Assembly (NCBI GenBank): GCA_947311845.1
Contig: CAMZMU010000059.1
Coordinates: 35,656,063 to 35,720,062 of the forward strand
Reading direction: 5' to 3'
DNA from: Poa pratensis
Taxonomy: Eukaryota > Streptophyta > Magnoliopsida > Poales > Poaceae
Length of the DNA: 64,000 bases
Under the pieces are notes generated by a model. The model searched no databases and had not been told where the DNA came from. It saw only the letters and a list, made by a program, of their open reading frames with translations. Shown piece by piece: positions 45,468-56,658 of this stretch. Each line of letters begins with the position of its first letter. Position 1 is the first letter of the stretch. A program made the position numbers and the translations under genes.

Positions 45468-46397
45468 GTACTGACTGACTGAATGACTCGCTGGTTCAAT
45501 TGCTAGATCACACAATTCTCAGTTTTTATTCCAATTTTACATGCGTGAATGCATGATTGAGTTGCTTTGTTGATCATCTTCGACAGAATTTGTTATATGT
45601 ATCCTAGTTCTAGGTACTGGATTTGTTGATCATAATGTAGGAATAGTAAGGTAGGCATAATGCTTGTCTCTACAAGACTAGATGACTAATAATTATTTAT
45701 ATATCTTGTATTTGGTAACAATTGGCGATGCATTGATCTTGGCCACTAGGATATCATTCCATAAGTTGTAATCAAGGACTAAAAATGTACCAGTTGTATC
45801 CACAACACAAAAATAATCCCACTTCTATCTCTATTATTTCTTGGGTTTAAAATGGTGCAGGTACTTGGGAATGGGATCTTAAGTTCTCAATCCCAAACCT
45901 TTTTTCGACTTGAAGTTCTTTGTCATTTCTACCTGTTGTCCTTGTAACGAAGAATTTTCTTGAAACATATTTATGGTTGTGTAAGTGATTTAGCTTTTGA
46001 ACAGAATTGCGAGGTTCTGGTTGCTTTCATGGCAATTTATTTGTATCTCTCTGTAGCACAACACATTTACACTGTATGTACTACATTTTATTTCCATTTC
46101 CAGCTGTCTATAATTTGGTTTTAGAAGTTTATTTAAGGATTTGAATGCGTTGTATCCTTGAATAATTCCTCTACACTACTCAAGTGTTATCTTTCTATAA
46201 TTGCTGTTGTGCTATCGCATATGTTTACACTGTGCCGAATTCTTCAGAACCTGCTCTGTGCTCTAACTATCATCATTTTCCGCTGCCTTAATTCTTGTAT
46301 GCGGTGCATAGGAACCTACAGTGATGTAAAATCTGGTGTGTTAGTGTTGTTGATGGTGCTTACATTCTTGTACATTGATCAAATCAACCCTTTTCAG

Positions 46398-46462
46398 GCA
46401 AGAAGGATTCCGAGAAAAACAAGACTTTAGCTGACGTTCTGGTTCGCTCAGACACCCCGTAG
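46398..46462 (+). CDS. DUF1618 gene D, exon 2 (tail and stop)
   Basis: Acceptor CTTTTCAG ends at 46397. In phase with exon 1 it reads GKKDSEKNKTLADVLVRSD and stops at TAG 46460-46462; the exon extends to about 46472 (GTACAA donor). It is intact, although exon 1 carries a nonsense codon. Confidence 0.65.
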
Positions 46463-47332
46463 AAGAGATGAGGTACAAGTTTACCAGCTAACAAATCTCT
46501 CGTCACTTTGTTGTAGCTGATGCTTATTAATTGATACATTGTTCATTTATATCTTTTCCATTCACATTTTTGGGATGCTGCATTCTTGTTACAAGTATCT
46601 CTTACAGTCGCAGTTTAAAAAACAAACTGTGTGCACAATTTTGCCAGTTACTACAACTATTTTCAACTGGTTTTCTGTGTATTGTCCTACACATTGCTAT
46701 CCTTATAGCAGCTTCTCGTTGGTTGTGTTATAGTTGGTGTTTCAGTGGAAGTAGTAATATTCACTGGGAGTCAAGACTAGTAACATATTCACTCCATTGA
46801 ATGGTTATAATTGTTAAAATGTTCTGCCTGAGCTTGATCTTCCATTCATATTCTTGTGCACACTGACAGCAACTTACCAGGCTGCCAAAAGTTACCAGGT
46901 GGTGTGTGAGAATAGACTTTTCATCCCTCCATACAGGTGTATTAGTGTTGATAAACTAGCAGGCACAAACGATGACTAGCCTTGTTCATCTGTTGACCAC
47001 TGTATTAGAACCTGAAGGATATCTAGCCTTGTCTCATGATGACAACTGTCTCACCTTTTTTCTGAAATGTTATGACCAATTGATTAAAGCCTGAAACTGA
47101 ATCTTGATATTTTCTTAGCAATTGATTGTGCTGCAACCTGCAACCAAAGCCTCGGATAGAAATAAACGTGCTATCCAGATGATATCTCACTGCTATATTT
47201 CAGTCTGAAAAATAGATATTGGTGGACTATAGTAGCGTTTCTGTTTACTGAATTCATTTTGCTGTCTTGCATATCACACATTCTCTTGACTGTTTGCTGA
47301 AATGTCCCCAATGTTCGTATTATTGCTTTCAG

Positions 47333-47570
47333 GTTTCTTAAAACTAATTGATTTTGGTGTCTAATTGGTTAGGAAACTGATGATGGTAGCTTGCTGAACT
47401 CTTATTTTGGGAAAAATCTGCAGAAGTCTTGGTTTGACAGAGCTTTGCGCTCATCTTACTTTATCTTGTTTTGAGGGAGCAATCTGGGAAAATTTCAGAC
47501 TATCTGTTCACAGCAGAACATTCCAGTAGAATTGCTAAGTTAAACAGCATGTGATGGCCTTCACAGAACA
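47333..47570 (+). other. DUF1618 gene D, exon 3 (3' UTR)
   Basis: Acceptor TGCTTTCAG ends at 47332, followed by the shared GTTTCTTAAAACTAA...AGGAAACTGATGATGGTAG block. The end is approximate. Confidence 0.5.
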
Positions 47571-47599
47571 TCGTGTTTGCAACAAATGCATTTTTAGGT

Positions 47600-49300
47600 A
47601 AAGATTGATGCGTGGACATGTTTACTCTGGTAAAATTCTTATTTTAGGGATCTTTGTGTATCACATTCATGCTGCATTGACATTCAGATGCAGTGTTCGT
47701 ATTCGCTGCCTTGACTAATACAGTATGTACTTTGGTGTCAATTGATGGTATAATGCTCATGTAAACTTTTTATTTAAGAAAGAACCCTAAAGCTCACTTT
47801 TACTTTCGTGCGTGCTGATTAGATGTATGATGTTCATCTTCTTTTCTTCAAAAACGGGAGTAAACTCTCGTCTCTATACCAGTCGATGCACAAAATCATT
47901 TTATTGTTTAGCTTGAAAATTCAATGTTTATAAATCAGGGATTGCAGGCCTGAACCGATATTTTGGCCCAAATTCGAGCTTTGTCTTTGCACAAATAAAA
48001 TGTACAATGCACCTGGGTTTATACTACTGAATCGGCTAGAATGCACAATGCCAGTACATTCTAGACAAAGCTTGCAAATCGGTAGTCAAACATTAGCTTT
48101 GTCTAGCATCGAGATTAATTCTCTCCGATTGCCTAGAATGTACTGCAAATAAATCAGAGCATCTCAACCGGCGCTTTCAATACGGCGTCCGGCAAGTGTG
48201 CAGATATTATTGGGAGCGGCTCCCCCCAACGGTGCTCCCAATAATTTGTTGCCATTTTTTTAATCATGAATTTGAAAATATGAATGAACTGGTGATTTTT
48301 CATTGAAACTTAAACGAAAATCTTACAAACATAAATAAAATCTTAAAAACTTAGATGAAAGTTAAACTAAACTCTAGATCTAGTCGATGGCCTTTCAAAT
48401 CTTGGATGCTCCTGGCTGGCGGTGGAGGTGGAGGAGCGGAGGCGCCATGGCCTCCGGCGGCCTTGAGGAACTTGGATGTTCCTGGACATGTTGGCTCCTC
48501 AAATGGCGGCCGGTGGAGGTGGTGGCGGCGTCAGGGACGCGAGGATCCTCGCCTACATGTCGGCGGGCTGGTTGCCTCTCCTCCTCTGTTTGACTGTTTC
48601 TGTTCGGGAGTAGGAGGAAGAACGAGTGTTTTTTTGCATGAGAAAAGATCTACATATCGTGGGCTCTAGGTTGGGCTGCTCCGTTTTTGGGCCTAGAGAT
48701 TAGGTGGGAAGCTCGATAGCACCTAAATCGGTCACTTCGGTCTATACGGGTATGCGAGATGCCTTGATCGAATTTCTGAACTAATTTCGGTTTTTTTAAT
48801 CTGTTACCCAAATTTCTGTCGGTCTTTCGGTCTCGGTCTTTACGGTTTTGGTTTTTATGCTCACCCCTATTTGTTATGCGCTCGCGTGGAGACCGTTGTG
48901 CATCTTAAATTAAGCAGACTGGCCATCGCGCTGACCGTTTATGTGCCAATGACAGTTGGGCCCCGTCGGTCAGGATCCGACGTGGTGGCCGTTGCAGGCA
49001 ATCCCAAGTTCCCAACCCACCATCTATGGACCGGGACCTTGGCATGATTGTCGGACGCTGTATTGGCCCCGTCCAGGAACCTCATCGCTCAGTGATTTTT
49101 GTGCCACCAGGACTAGCCCTTGATTGCATATTTTTTTATAGAAGAGTGCTCACTTGTGAGAATTCCTGAAAATTCATCCCGATGTGGATCGAATCCAGGT
49201 CGTCGAGTGTGCTCACCACGACTCCAACCAGGCCTCTGCCCCGTTCTCCAAGGCCTAAAGAAACAAGCAAACTTGTGTAAGCTCACGGACCAAAAGAAAG
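47600..49300. other. Gene D/E intergenic, transposon scraps
   Basis: 47600-47850 is shared with the flank of gene C. From 48155 a GAGCATCTCAACCGGCGC end and a GC-rich stretch (48400-48700) resemble a one-ended, decayed Harbinger-type element. 48720-48870 is rich in repeated TTCGGT words. No gene recognised. Confidence 0.35.
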
Positions 49301-49332
49301 TTAAGCGGCCCAGCACCAGACGCTGCGGATTA

Positions 49333-49382
49333 TTTTGGCGGGAAAAGATGACGTCACAGGCACAACCAATGGGAAACAGCTG
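49333..49382 (+). promoter_or_regulatory. Composite promoter block of gene E (E2F / TGACGTCA / CCAAT)
   Basis: TTTTGGCGGGAAAA (49333-49346), TGACGTCA (49349-49356) and CCAAT (49366-49370), followed by GGGAAACAGCTGTTCAAACG. It lies about 325 bp before the ATG. Conserved with genes C and D. Confidence 0.65.
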
Positions 49383-49669
49383 TTCAAACGTTCAGCCAGT
49401 CCTCGGTTTCTGCGGGATCGTACAGCATTCGTCATACTGAAATCGGTTCAGGCACTACACCACAATGGACCGTTCTCACTGACGTGTGGGCCTGAGAGCT
49501 CTCACCCGGTGACGTAATCACACGCTACTTTTCTGTCTGCGTGCACCGAGTCTACGTGAACCGGGCACTAGAACCCTCTGCTTCTTGATGACTGTGCACC
49601 GAATCCACTCCAAAGAAATTCCCCAATAGTCTGACTCTGCACACCCAGCAGCCAGCACCAGGAAAAGCG

Positions 49670-50809
49670 ATGGCTTTCCGCCGCCGTCTCCTAGGTCTCT
49701 CCGCTAGCGTCGCCGGCGGCCTCCGCCGCTCCCTCACCACCGCCACCTCCCATCCCCCGTGGGCTATGGTGGACCGCGCCGCGGAGGTTGCCGGAGCGCC
49801 GAGCGTGGACGTGCGCCTCGCCGAGCCACCGCAAGTCTCCAAAATATGCGTCCCGGAGCACCTCATCGAGACAAAAGGCAGCACCGGCCACGCCAGCGGC
49901 TTCCCGCAGTCGTTCGGCGGCGGCCTGTCCGCCGCGAGCGGCGACGGCCTCCTCTACCTCGCCTACCTAGACCTGCGCTGCACGCCCCCACCGGCCTCGA
50001 CCCCGCCGACCTCCCCATCGTCACACGCTTCGTCTGCAACCCCGTCACCCGCGAGCTATCCCGCCTCCCCGCCTCCATCTGCAGCCCTATGGGCGACATC
50101 CTGTGCAGCCGCAACATGGGCCTCCTCACCCAAGCCGATCGCGGCCACGGGCCGCCTGACAGGTTCGCCCTCGCCGTGATGCAGGGGAACATGGTGATCC
50201 GGTTTCTATCGGAAACAGAGGAGTGGGAAATCGCAGAGGCCTCCCCGTGCCGACTCCCAGTTTCGCGGCGAATGGAGATAGACCAGGAGCCACTGGCATT
50301 CCGCGGCCGCCTGTGGTGGGTCGACCTGACCTGCGGCGCAATGTCCGCCGACCCGTTCAGCGACCGGCCGCAGCTCTCCTTCGTCAGGCTGCCGGGCCGC
50401 AGCATGCAGCCGGCACGCGCGCAGGACGAAGCGCCCTTCATGTACCGGCGCATGGGCGTCAGCGAAGGCCGGCTGCGGTACGTCGAGGTCTCTCAAGAGG
50501 AACCGTTTCTTCTCAGCTCTTTTGTGTTTGACGACGAGGACGGCGAATGGATGCTGGAGCACCGGGTGGTGCTCAACAAGATCTGGGGGCCCAGCATGTG
50601 GATACCCTTGCAGATGAAGGGGACGACAAGCATTGTGCTTATTGATCCACTTAATGCAAATGTCGTGTACCTCATGGTAATGTCGCAGATTGTCGTCGTG
50701 GACATGGAGAGGGAGGAGGTGCTTGAGAGTGTTCCGGATAGCGCCGACTCCTCATGTATACCATGTGTTCTTCCACCGTGGCTTGGATCGTGCAGGATAC
50801 CTTCTAAAG
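49670..50809 (+). pseudogene. DUF1618 gene E, exon 1 with frameshift
   Basis: The ATG at 49670 gives MAFRRRLLGLSASVAGGLRR and family sequence to SAASGDGLLYLAYLDLRC (about 49990). The frame then leaves the family. Homology resumes one frame over (TGLDPADLPIVTRFVCNP, GLLTQADRGHGPPDRFALAV, RGRLWWVDLTCGAMSADPFSD) to the end of the exon. The break lies at a C-run (49984-49988) and coincides with about a dozen residues missing relative to the other copies, so a deletion with one extra base lost is likely. The donor GGTACTGAC follows 50809. Dead unless the frameshift is a sequencing error. Confidence 0.8.
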
Positions 50810-51712
50810 GTACTGACTTGCTCGTTTTAATTGCTTCATTGCATACTTCTCAGTGTTAGTTTCAGTTTTAGATCTGCAATGCTGCCAATGCATGACATGC
50901 CTTGTACATCAGCTTCGACAGTTGTCCTAAAGGCTTAATACTTTGTCTCTACATAACCAAATCAATCAAAATGAGTAATACGCATGATTAGTACTAGCAT
51001 TTTTATGCCATTTGTTCGGTAACAATTGATGTGGCAAATAGAAGTTTTTTTTTGCACCAAAGTCCTTTGGGTCTGGCAGTTCATAGAAAGACAAAAGCAA
51101 GTTTGGAGAAATGGTGATGCATTGGTTTAATTGCAGTTCTATTCTTGTTCTCTTCTTTTGTTTAAAAAGTGCAACTACTTTGGGGTGGAACTTCAAATCT
51201 CAATCCTAAAACTTCCTTCAGTTCTGAACTTCCAACGTCTGGTCATGTGTACATGTTGTCTCGGTTATAAAGAGTTCTTCATAAAACATATATATGATTG
51301 TGTCAGTGATTTAGCTTTTGTACATAATTTGTTTGGTTATTTTTTGTTGAGTTCATGGTATACTTTAGTTTGAGTGCTCGAATAATCTTATCCTGGCCGG
51401 TGCTGGTGTGGATTCTCCGTTATCAAGTGTACATATTTTCTGGGAGCTGCTCTGTAAAATGGTGTCATGATTTCAATGTTTCGTCTCTTGAATATGTGTG
51501 GTTTTCCATAGGAGAATGCTAATAGACCTTGGCCAACTGTCGTAAACAGTTCAATTAGTGACTATCTTCTGCCCCATAGTCCTTCGTGCCTCAAGTCTCA
51601 GTCTTTTTGTTAGCTCAATTTCTTGTATGCGATGCATGTGCATGTATACTAATTCTGTTGGTTAGTGTTGTTGCTTCTGTTTAAATCCTTGTGTGTTGAT
51701 TACCTTTTTCAG

Positions 51713-51786
51713 GCAAGAAGGACGTTGAGAAAAACAAGACTTTAGCAGACGTTCTGGTTCGTTCAGGCGGTCACTACAAGAGATGA
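51713..51786 (+). CDS. DUF1618 gene E, exon 2 (tail and stop)
   Basis: Acceptor CTTTTTCAG ends at 51712. The reading is GKKDVEKNKTLADVLVRSG, a few more residues, and TGA at 51784-51786; the exon runs to about 51788 with a GTACCG donor. The stop lies 10 nt further downstream than in gene D and the C-terminus differs (GGHYKR). Confidence 0.65.
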
Positions 51787-52745
51787 AGGTACCGATTTAA
51801 CCATGCTTCATTACTGATAAGTTAGTTGTATTGCATCCATTCTTATGTTTAGGATGCTGCGTCCTTACTCAGTTGATGCAGTTTATGGAATGGAAAAGCA
51901 ATTATTTGCATATTTGCCGTTTATAACTACTATTTTGAAATTTTATTTTCTGTATCGTCCAGCATACTGTTATTCTTCATACCGGCTTGCCGTTAGCTGA
52001 GTATAGTTGGTGCTTTAGTGGAACTAGTAATATTTGCTGGGAACTGGGACTAGTAACATATTTACTCCGTATAATGGTTAAGTGTGCTACCTGAACTTTT
52101 TCTTTCCATTCATATACTTGTGGCAGCAACTTGCCATGCTGCCAAAAGTTATCAGTCGGTGTCTCAACATGGACATTTCATCCAGGTTTATTAGTGTGTC
52201 TGAAGTTAGCAGGCATGATGGATGCAGTCATGTTCATCATGTATTCATTCTCCCCTTGTCATCAGGATGACCATTGTCTTCCATTTTCCTAAGCCTGAAA
52301 CTGAAGCTTGAGAATTATTAACAATTGATCATTATGTAATTTTCTGCTGCAACCAAGACTCGAAGAGAGAATTTCTTTTACCGGACTTACATTTATATTT
52401 CAGTTTTGGAAATGCACATAGATGGACTATGTTAGCGTTTTTCACTTGCTCAACACTTTTTCTTGTGGAGACTGGGATACTGGCAGAAGCTGGACATACT
52501 CCTCATTCACGAAAGCAGAACCACATTGTGATTGGAAACAGAAGATACCCAAAAGAAGTTATTGGAACATCAGTTCACTCAGTAGCTTTCTTTTACTATT
52601 TTCCATATCACCCATTCTCTTCACATGTTTGTTCAAATCAGTCACTGTACTAATTACAGTCTAAGTTGTAAATTTCCAAGTTAATTGTACAAAAAGAAAA
52701 AGATGTGGTGTTTGTGCCTCTAATGTTCCTTACTTTTATTCTCAG

Positions 52746-52960
52746 GTTTTCTTAAAACTAACAGATGTCGATTGGGAAGCTGGTGGTGGACTGGTGGTAG
52801 CTTACTGATGCTGGGGGAAATCTGGAGAACCTCGATCAGCTCACTGAATCTCGTTTTTGGGAAAATCTGGGACTATTGTCAGACTTTCGTTTCACAGTAG
52901 AATGTTTGAGTATCTGCTGTCAACAGTAGCAAACAATTCATTCGTAGCAAAATTGATGCT
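52746..52960 (+). other. DUF1618 gene E, exon 3 (3' UTR)
   Basis: Acceptor TTCTCAG ends at 52745; homologous to exon 3 of the other copies (TTTTCTTAAAACTAACAGATG, GGGAAGCTGGTGG). The end is approximate. Confidence 0.5.
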
Positions 52961-54499
52961 TCCGCATGTTTACTCTAATGCAAAATCTCATCTTGTGACC
53001 TCTGCTTAAGTAGGCCTGCTTAATTGACAATTTGTTCCAACCGATCAGTATGCTCCCTAAGCTATGTATTGTTAAGTGACAGGATGAACTCAGTCTGCTA
53101 TTTGTGCCTTGATGACTATGAATTCCATAGGATAATTTCGCTGTGACTCATTTCCTGTATGAAAAACGCACATCTTTACCAGCATATGCTGCACTGCGTT
53201 GTAGTTTAGCCGTATTCAGTTCTTCTTGTGTAATTATGACTACCATACTGTTATAGTTAGACTGTGATAACTAGTGGAGATTTATTCTGAGATTTTGAGA
53301 ATACTGGAGTTCTTGTAGATAATAACTATTGGAGTTAGCGGTAAGCATGGGAGGAGGCAGAAATAAGCGATGACATCTCCTCTCTCTTTTTTATTTTTTT
53401 AGAACTCTTTTTTTTAAATAAAAAGTGATGCTTGATTTTCTTTTAGACCTAAAAGTGAAGCTTGAATGTGTCTACTAGATTGCGGCGTGTAGTGTTACAG
53501 ATGCCCGCCAGATTCGAGAGGCCCAAGCCCAAGTCCTTAATTTGTTCTCGTTTCTGTCCCCACACCCTAACCACTATCTATGGCAAGGTCTCCTTCCTTG
53601 GCTCCGCCACCATTGCCAGCGGCTCCTCCTCGCGATTCTAACCACTCAAGTAAAGTAACATTTCAGGGTTTCATCCACAACTTTGTCACGGTCCATTCAG
53701 GAAATTATTGTATATATGATACCACCAAATATAATGCAATGTCAATTCCCTCGTGTTTTGATTTGCCCAGTAGCTATTATCAGAAGTTACCCGTCGAGAA
53801 GCTGCCAACAATCACCAATGGCAGTGTCAAAATCATCAATTTCCTTTGAGTTCTTTGAGCATGGCAGTTATTTCCAAGAAAAATATCGGAAGATACCACA
53901 AGTTATAAATTAGAGATGGGCTGTATGAAGAAACGGATAGGTAAAATTATAAAGATAATGGATGTTTTTAATATAAAGGACAGAACTAAACTCATGACAT
54001 CCAAATTAACTGATCATGATGGCAACGCTTCCGGCTCAAAGTTTGCCGCTTGCGAGGACAAAATCAAGAGTGTGTGAGATTTTTTATAGTATGTGTAATA
54101 TGAGATATAGAAAGTATAGGGGGTGGCGGATACCCATCTCATAAGCCCCGGTCGCTCTCTATCGTACAACCTCAAGCCTATCAGAAAACCCCTTAGAACT
54201 GCACCTGTTGCTCTTGATTTTTCCCTGAAACTTTTTTTTTCCAGAATTCCATAAATAACTCTTGGAAAACTTTTAGAACATAGAGATTTTAAATAACACT
54301 AATCGACATATTTCAAGAGTTTGAGAAGAAAACACGAAAAAAATCCATGGAAAAACTAGACGGCTATTCGATTCTAAAATCAACCTTTTGAATTTACTTT
54401 CAACACTAAAAAATCCCGAGCTTTCACTTTCACCTATTAAAAAACAAAGAAAGGAACAATATAAATAGGAGATTGGGTGTAGCGTGATCGCCATTAGCG
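52961..54499. other. No gene recognised
   Basis: AT-rich intergenic DNA. An 89-codon ORF at 53580-53849 has no family features. Nothing else is supported. Confidence 0.3.
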
Positions 54500-55520
54500 T
54501 TCCAACTACACAAGTATCTAGGTCCGAGGCGACCAAGCTTGGTTCCAAGTGCCATCCCTCAAACTCTTATCGACGGGGAAGTGGGATTTCCCACTGTATC
54601 CCATGTTGTGGAGGAAGGCCGGACGCATCCTTTGTGTATTTGGGCTTCGGGCAAGTTTCGGGAACTTCTAACGTGTGGAGTAGCTTCAAATCAGTTTGTA
54701 AAGGATCGCCTTCAAAGGTGCCACTAGTGGACCGAGTGACGTGGGCCTACCTATCGGGTGCCCCACCATGAAGATACCTGGTGCACGCAAAGACTAGGGC
54801 CCAACGGGCGGCCTACTAGAAGACGACGTTCGAGGCCCACGAAGAAGCCCAAAGAAGACATAGTACGCTCCAAGGAAGGTGTAGGATAGGTCGGTAGAGA
54901 CTTACCTTACCTGTAAACCTAGTCGGTTGCGAACTCCCGAGACCCAGCCTCCAATATAAAGGCTGGGAGGGCCGCCGATCTAGGGTACGCTCATATTCCA
55001 CCACCAAAACCCTAGCGAGATCGACATCTCGCCGGGATCGCCATTGTAACACCTCCACACCATCAATAACAGACAAGCTGGAAGTAGGGTATTATCCTCC
55101 GGGAGCCTGAACCAGGGTAAATCGCCTTGCTTGTCAGCCGTGGTAGCTATCAGCACTCCAACCTTTCTCCCTCTCAATCAACCTGGGGTACTCGACCCTG
55201 GGATTTGCCGTGGCCACCCCACGTCAACCTTGCGAAGGCTTGAAGAGAAAAAGGTGAGACCTTTGTGGCACTCTAGGAGCATTTTCCTCTGCACCTCTCA
55301 AACGGATATTAGCACCCCCAAAGGGTGCAAACTTTGGGATACATCTTTATCTCCACCGAGTGATTATTTTACATCCTTACCTTTACTCACTTGCTCACTA
55401 GCATGTTATCTACTTGATTTGTAAGCTACTTGTACTTTTCCATATAGGTGTTCTCATATAGTTGCATATTTAGAGAATCTATATTCTTGTCCATAATTTT
55501 TATAGGAGAAATATAAACTT
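54500..55520 (+). mobile_element. LTR-like fragment (probably Gypsy)
   Basis: Contains a promoter-like CCTCCAATATAAAGGCTGGG block (about 54950), then CACCAAAACCCTAGCGAGATC and a GTAGGGTATTATCCTCCGGG segment, a pattern typical of Gypsy LTR R/U5 regions in grasses. No paired LTR or coding domain was found, so it is a fragment with uncertain ends. Confidence 0.4.
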
Positions 55521-56208
55521 TTAAGTCGCCCCCATTCTTGTCCATAGTTGCATATTCATCGATGGAGCTACAATCCGCGCACGAATGGGGATGGGAAGTG
55601 CACACCCTTTGGTATCACAGGTGGAGGAGGAAGGCTTGTGCCACCATGGAGCTCGTGATGTGGAAGAGGAGGAATGCTTCGTCGTAGGTCAATCCCATCA
55701 AGGCCGTGACGCCTCCCGCCCTGTGCGTGGCAGACAAGAATCGGTACTACTAGGAGTACCCCAGGTGGAGTGAAATGGATCATGACGGTTATGTGGTTGG
55801 ATAGTCGCACAAAGAGAAGAGAACGGGTGTGCCATTTGTGAGACCCACAACAATCCCATGGTATGAAAGGCTCGTGAAGAGCCGAAGTGCACGATATTCA
55901 TCTGGCTGGTTCCTCATGACCATTCTCACACTAGACAACTGACCATACTTCGGGTCGGGTCTAGAAAAACCCGGTGTTGAAAATCAAGGCTCAATCTGGA
56001 CCGGTCAACCCGTTGGGCCACAAATCAGGCCCTAGCCTAACTTGACTTGACCGGCCCGGCCCACGCGCGACGTAAATCACTATTTTTGCAAGCATGAGCC
56101 TAGCGCGTGCAAGCCTGAGCCCAGCCTGGCCCGACGGTCTCAAATTTCAGACCCGAGCCCAGCCCAGCCCAGGATTTTCGGGCCGTTCGGGCCAGGCTGC
56201 CCATGGCC
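55521..56208. other. No gene recognised; GC-rich repeat near the right end
   Basis: 55920-56208 is rich in GGCCCGGCCC-like words and ends GCCCATGGCCAGGTATAG. It may be an old hAT-type or other DNA transposon into which the LINE inserted, but termini and target duplication could not be established. Confidence 0.3.
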
Positions 56209-56427
56209 AGGTATAGAACTACTACGCTGCCATCGCAATTGCGATCCGTGCGATTCCGGCGGCGATCTAGGTCGCCGAAAGTTTTCGACCGTCTCCATCT
56301 CCCCACATCCCTCTACCCCGGCTCTTCAACTCGGGCTGATCATGGGGCCGGCTTCGCATGGCTGCCCGCCTTGGTAGATTGGGTTCGTTGGTTAGGGTTC
56401 TGTGGGCGAGACGGGTTTCAGATTGCC

Positions 56428-56658
56428 ATGGCTGAGACCTCGCGAGCGAGGGAAGGGAAGAAGAGGCAGGACCTGGATGGGGAGGATACGCGCAGCTGGC
56501 TAGAGGCCAAGTGGTTGGGTGCACCTCCAGCACCCCCTCTGTACGTTGATCCACGGGATGAGAAGAAACAGAGAAGGACTGCAGCGACAGTCAGGAAGAA
56601 TAGTGCAACAGTGATCAAAGAGGCGGGCTCCACGCACGGGCGCCGCCCGCAGCAATGA
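56428..56658 (+). CDS. LINE leader ORF, 76 codons
   Basis: MAETSRAREGKKRQDLDGED..., charged, ending 4 nt into the start of the endonuclease ORF (ATG 56655 overlaps its TGA, ATGA arrangement). It occupies the place of ORF1 but lacks a CCHC knuckle or RNA-binding motif, so it may be an ORF1 remnant. Confidence 0.35.
   Translation: MAETSRAREGKKRQDLDGEDTRSWLEAKWLGAPPAPPLYVDPRDEKKQRRTAATVRKNSATVIKEAGSTHGRRPQQ

Noticed and set aside
49759..49990. Alternative start for gene E in the downstream frame (MGYGGPRR...)
   Set aside because: In this interval the homologous reading is in the 49670 frame; the Arg-rich alternative is an out-of-frame reading of the same family sequence.
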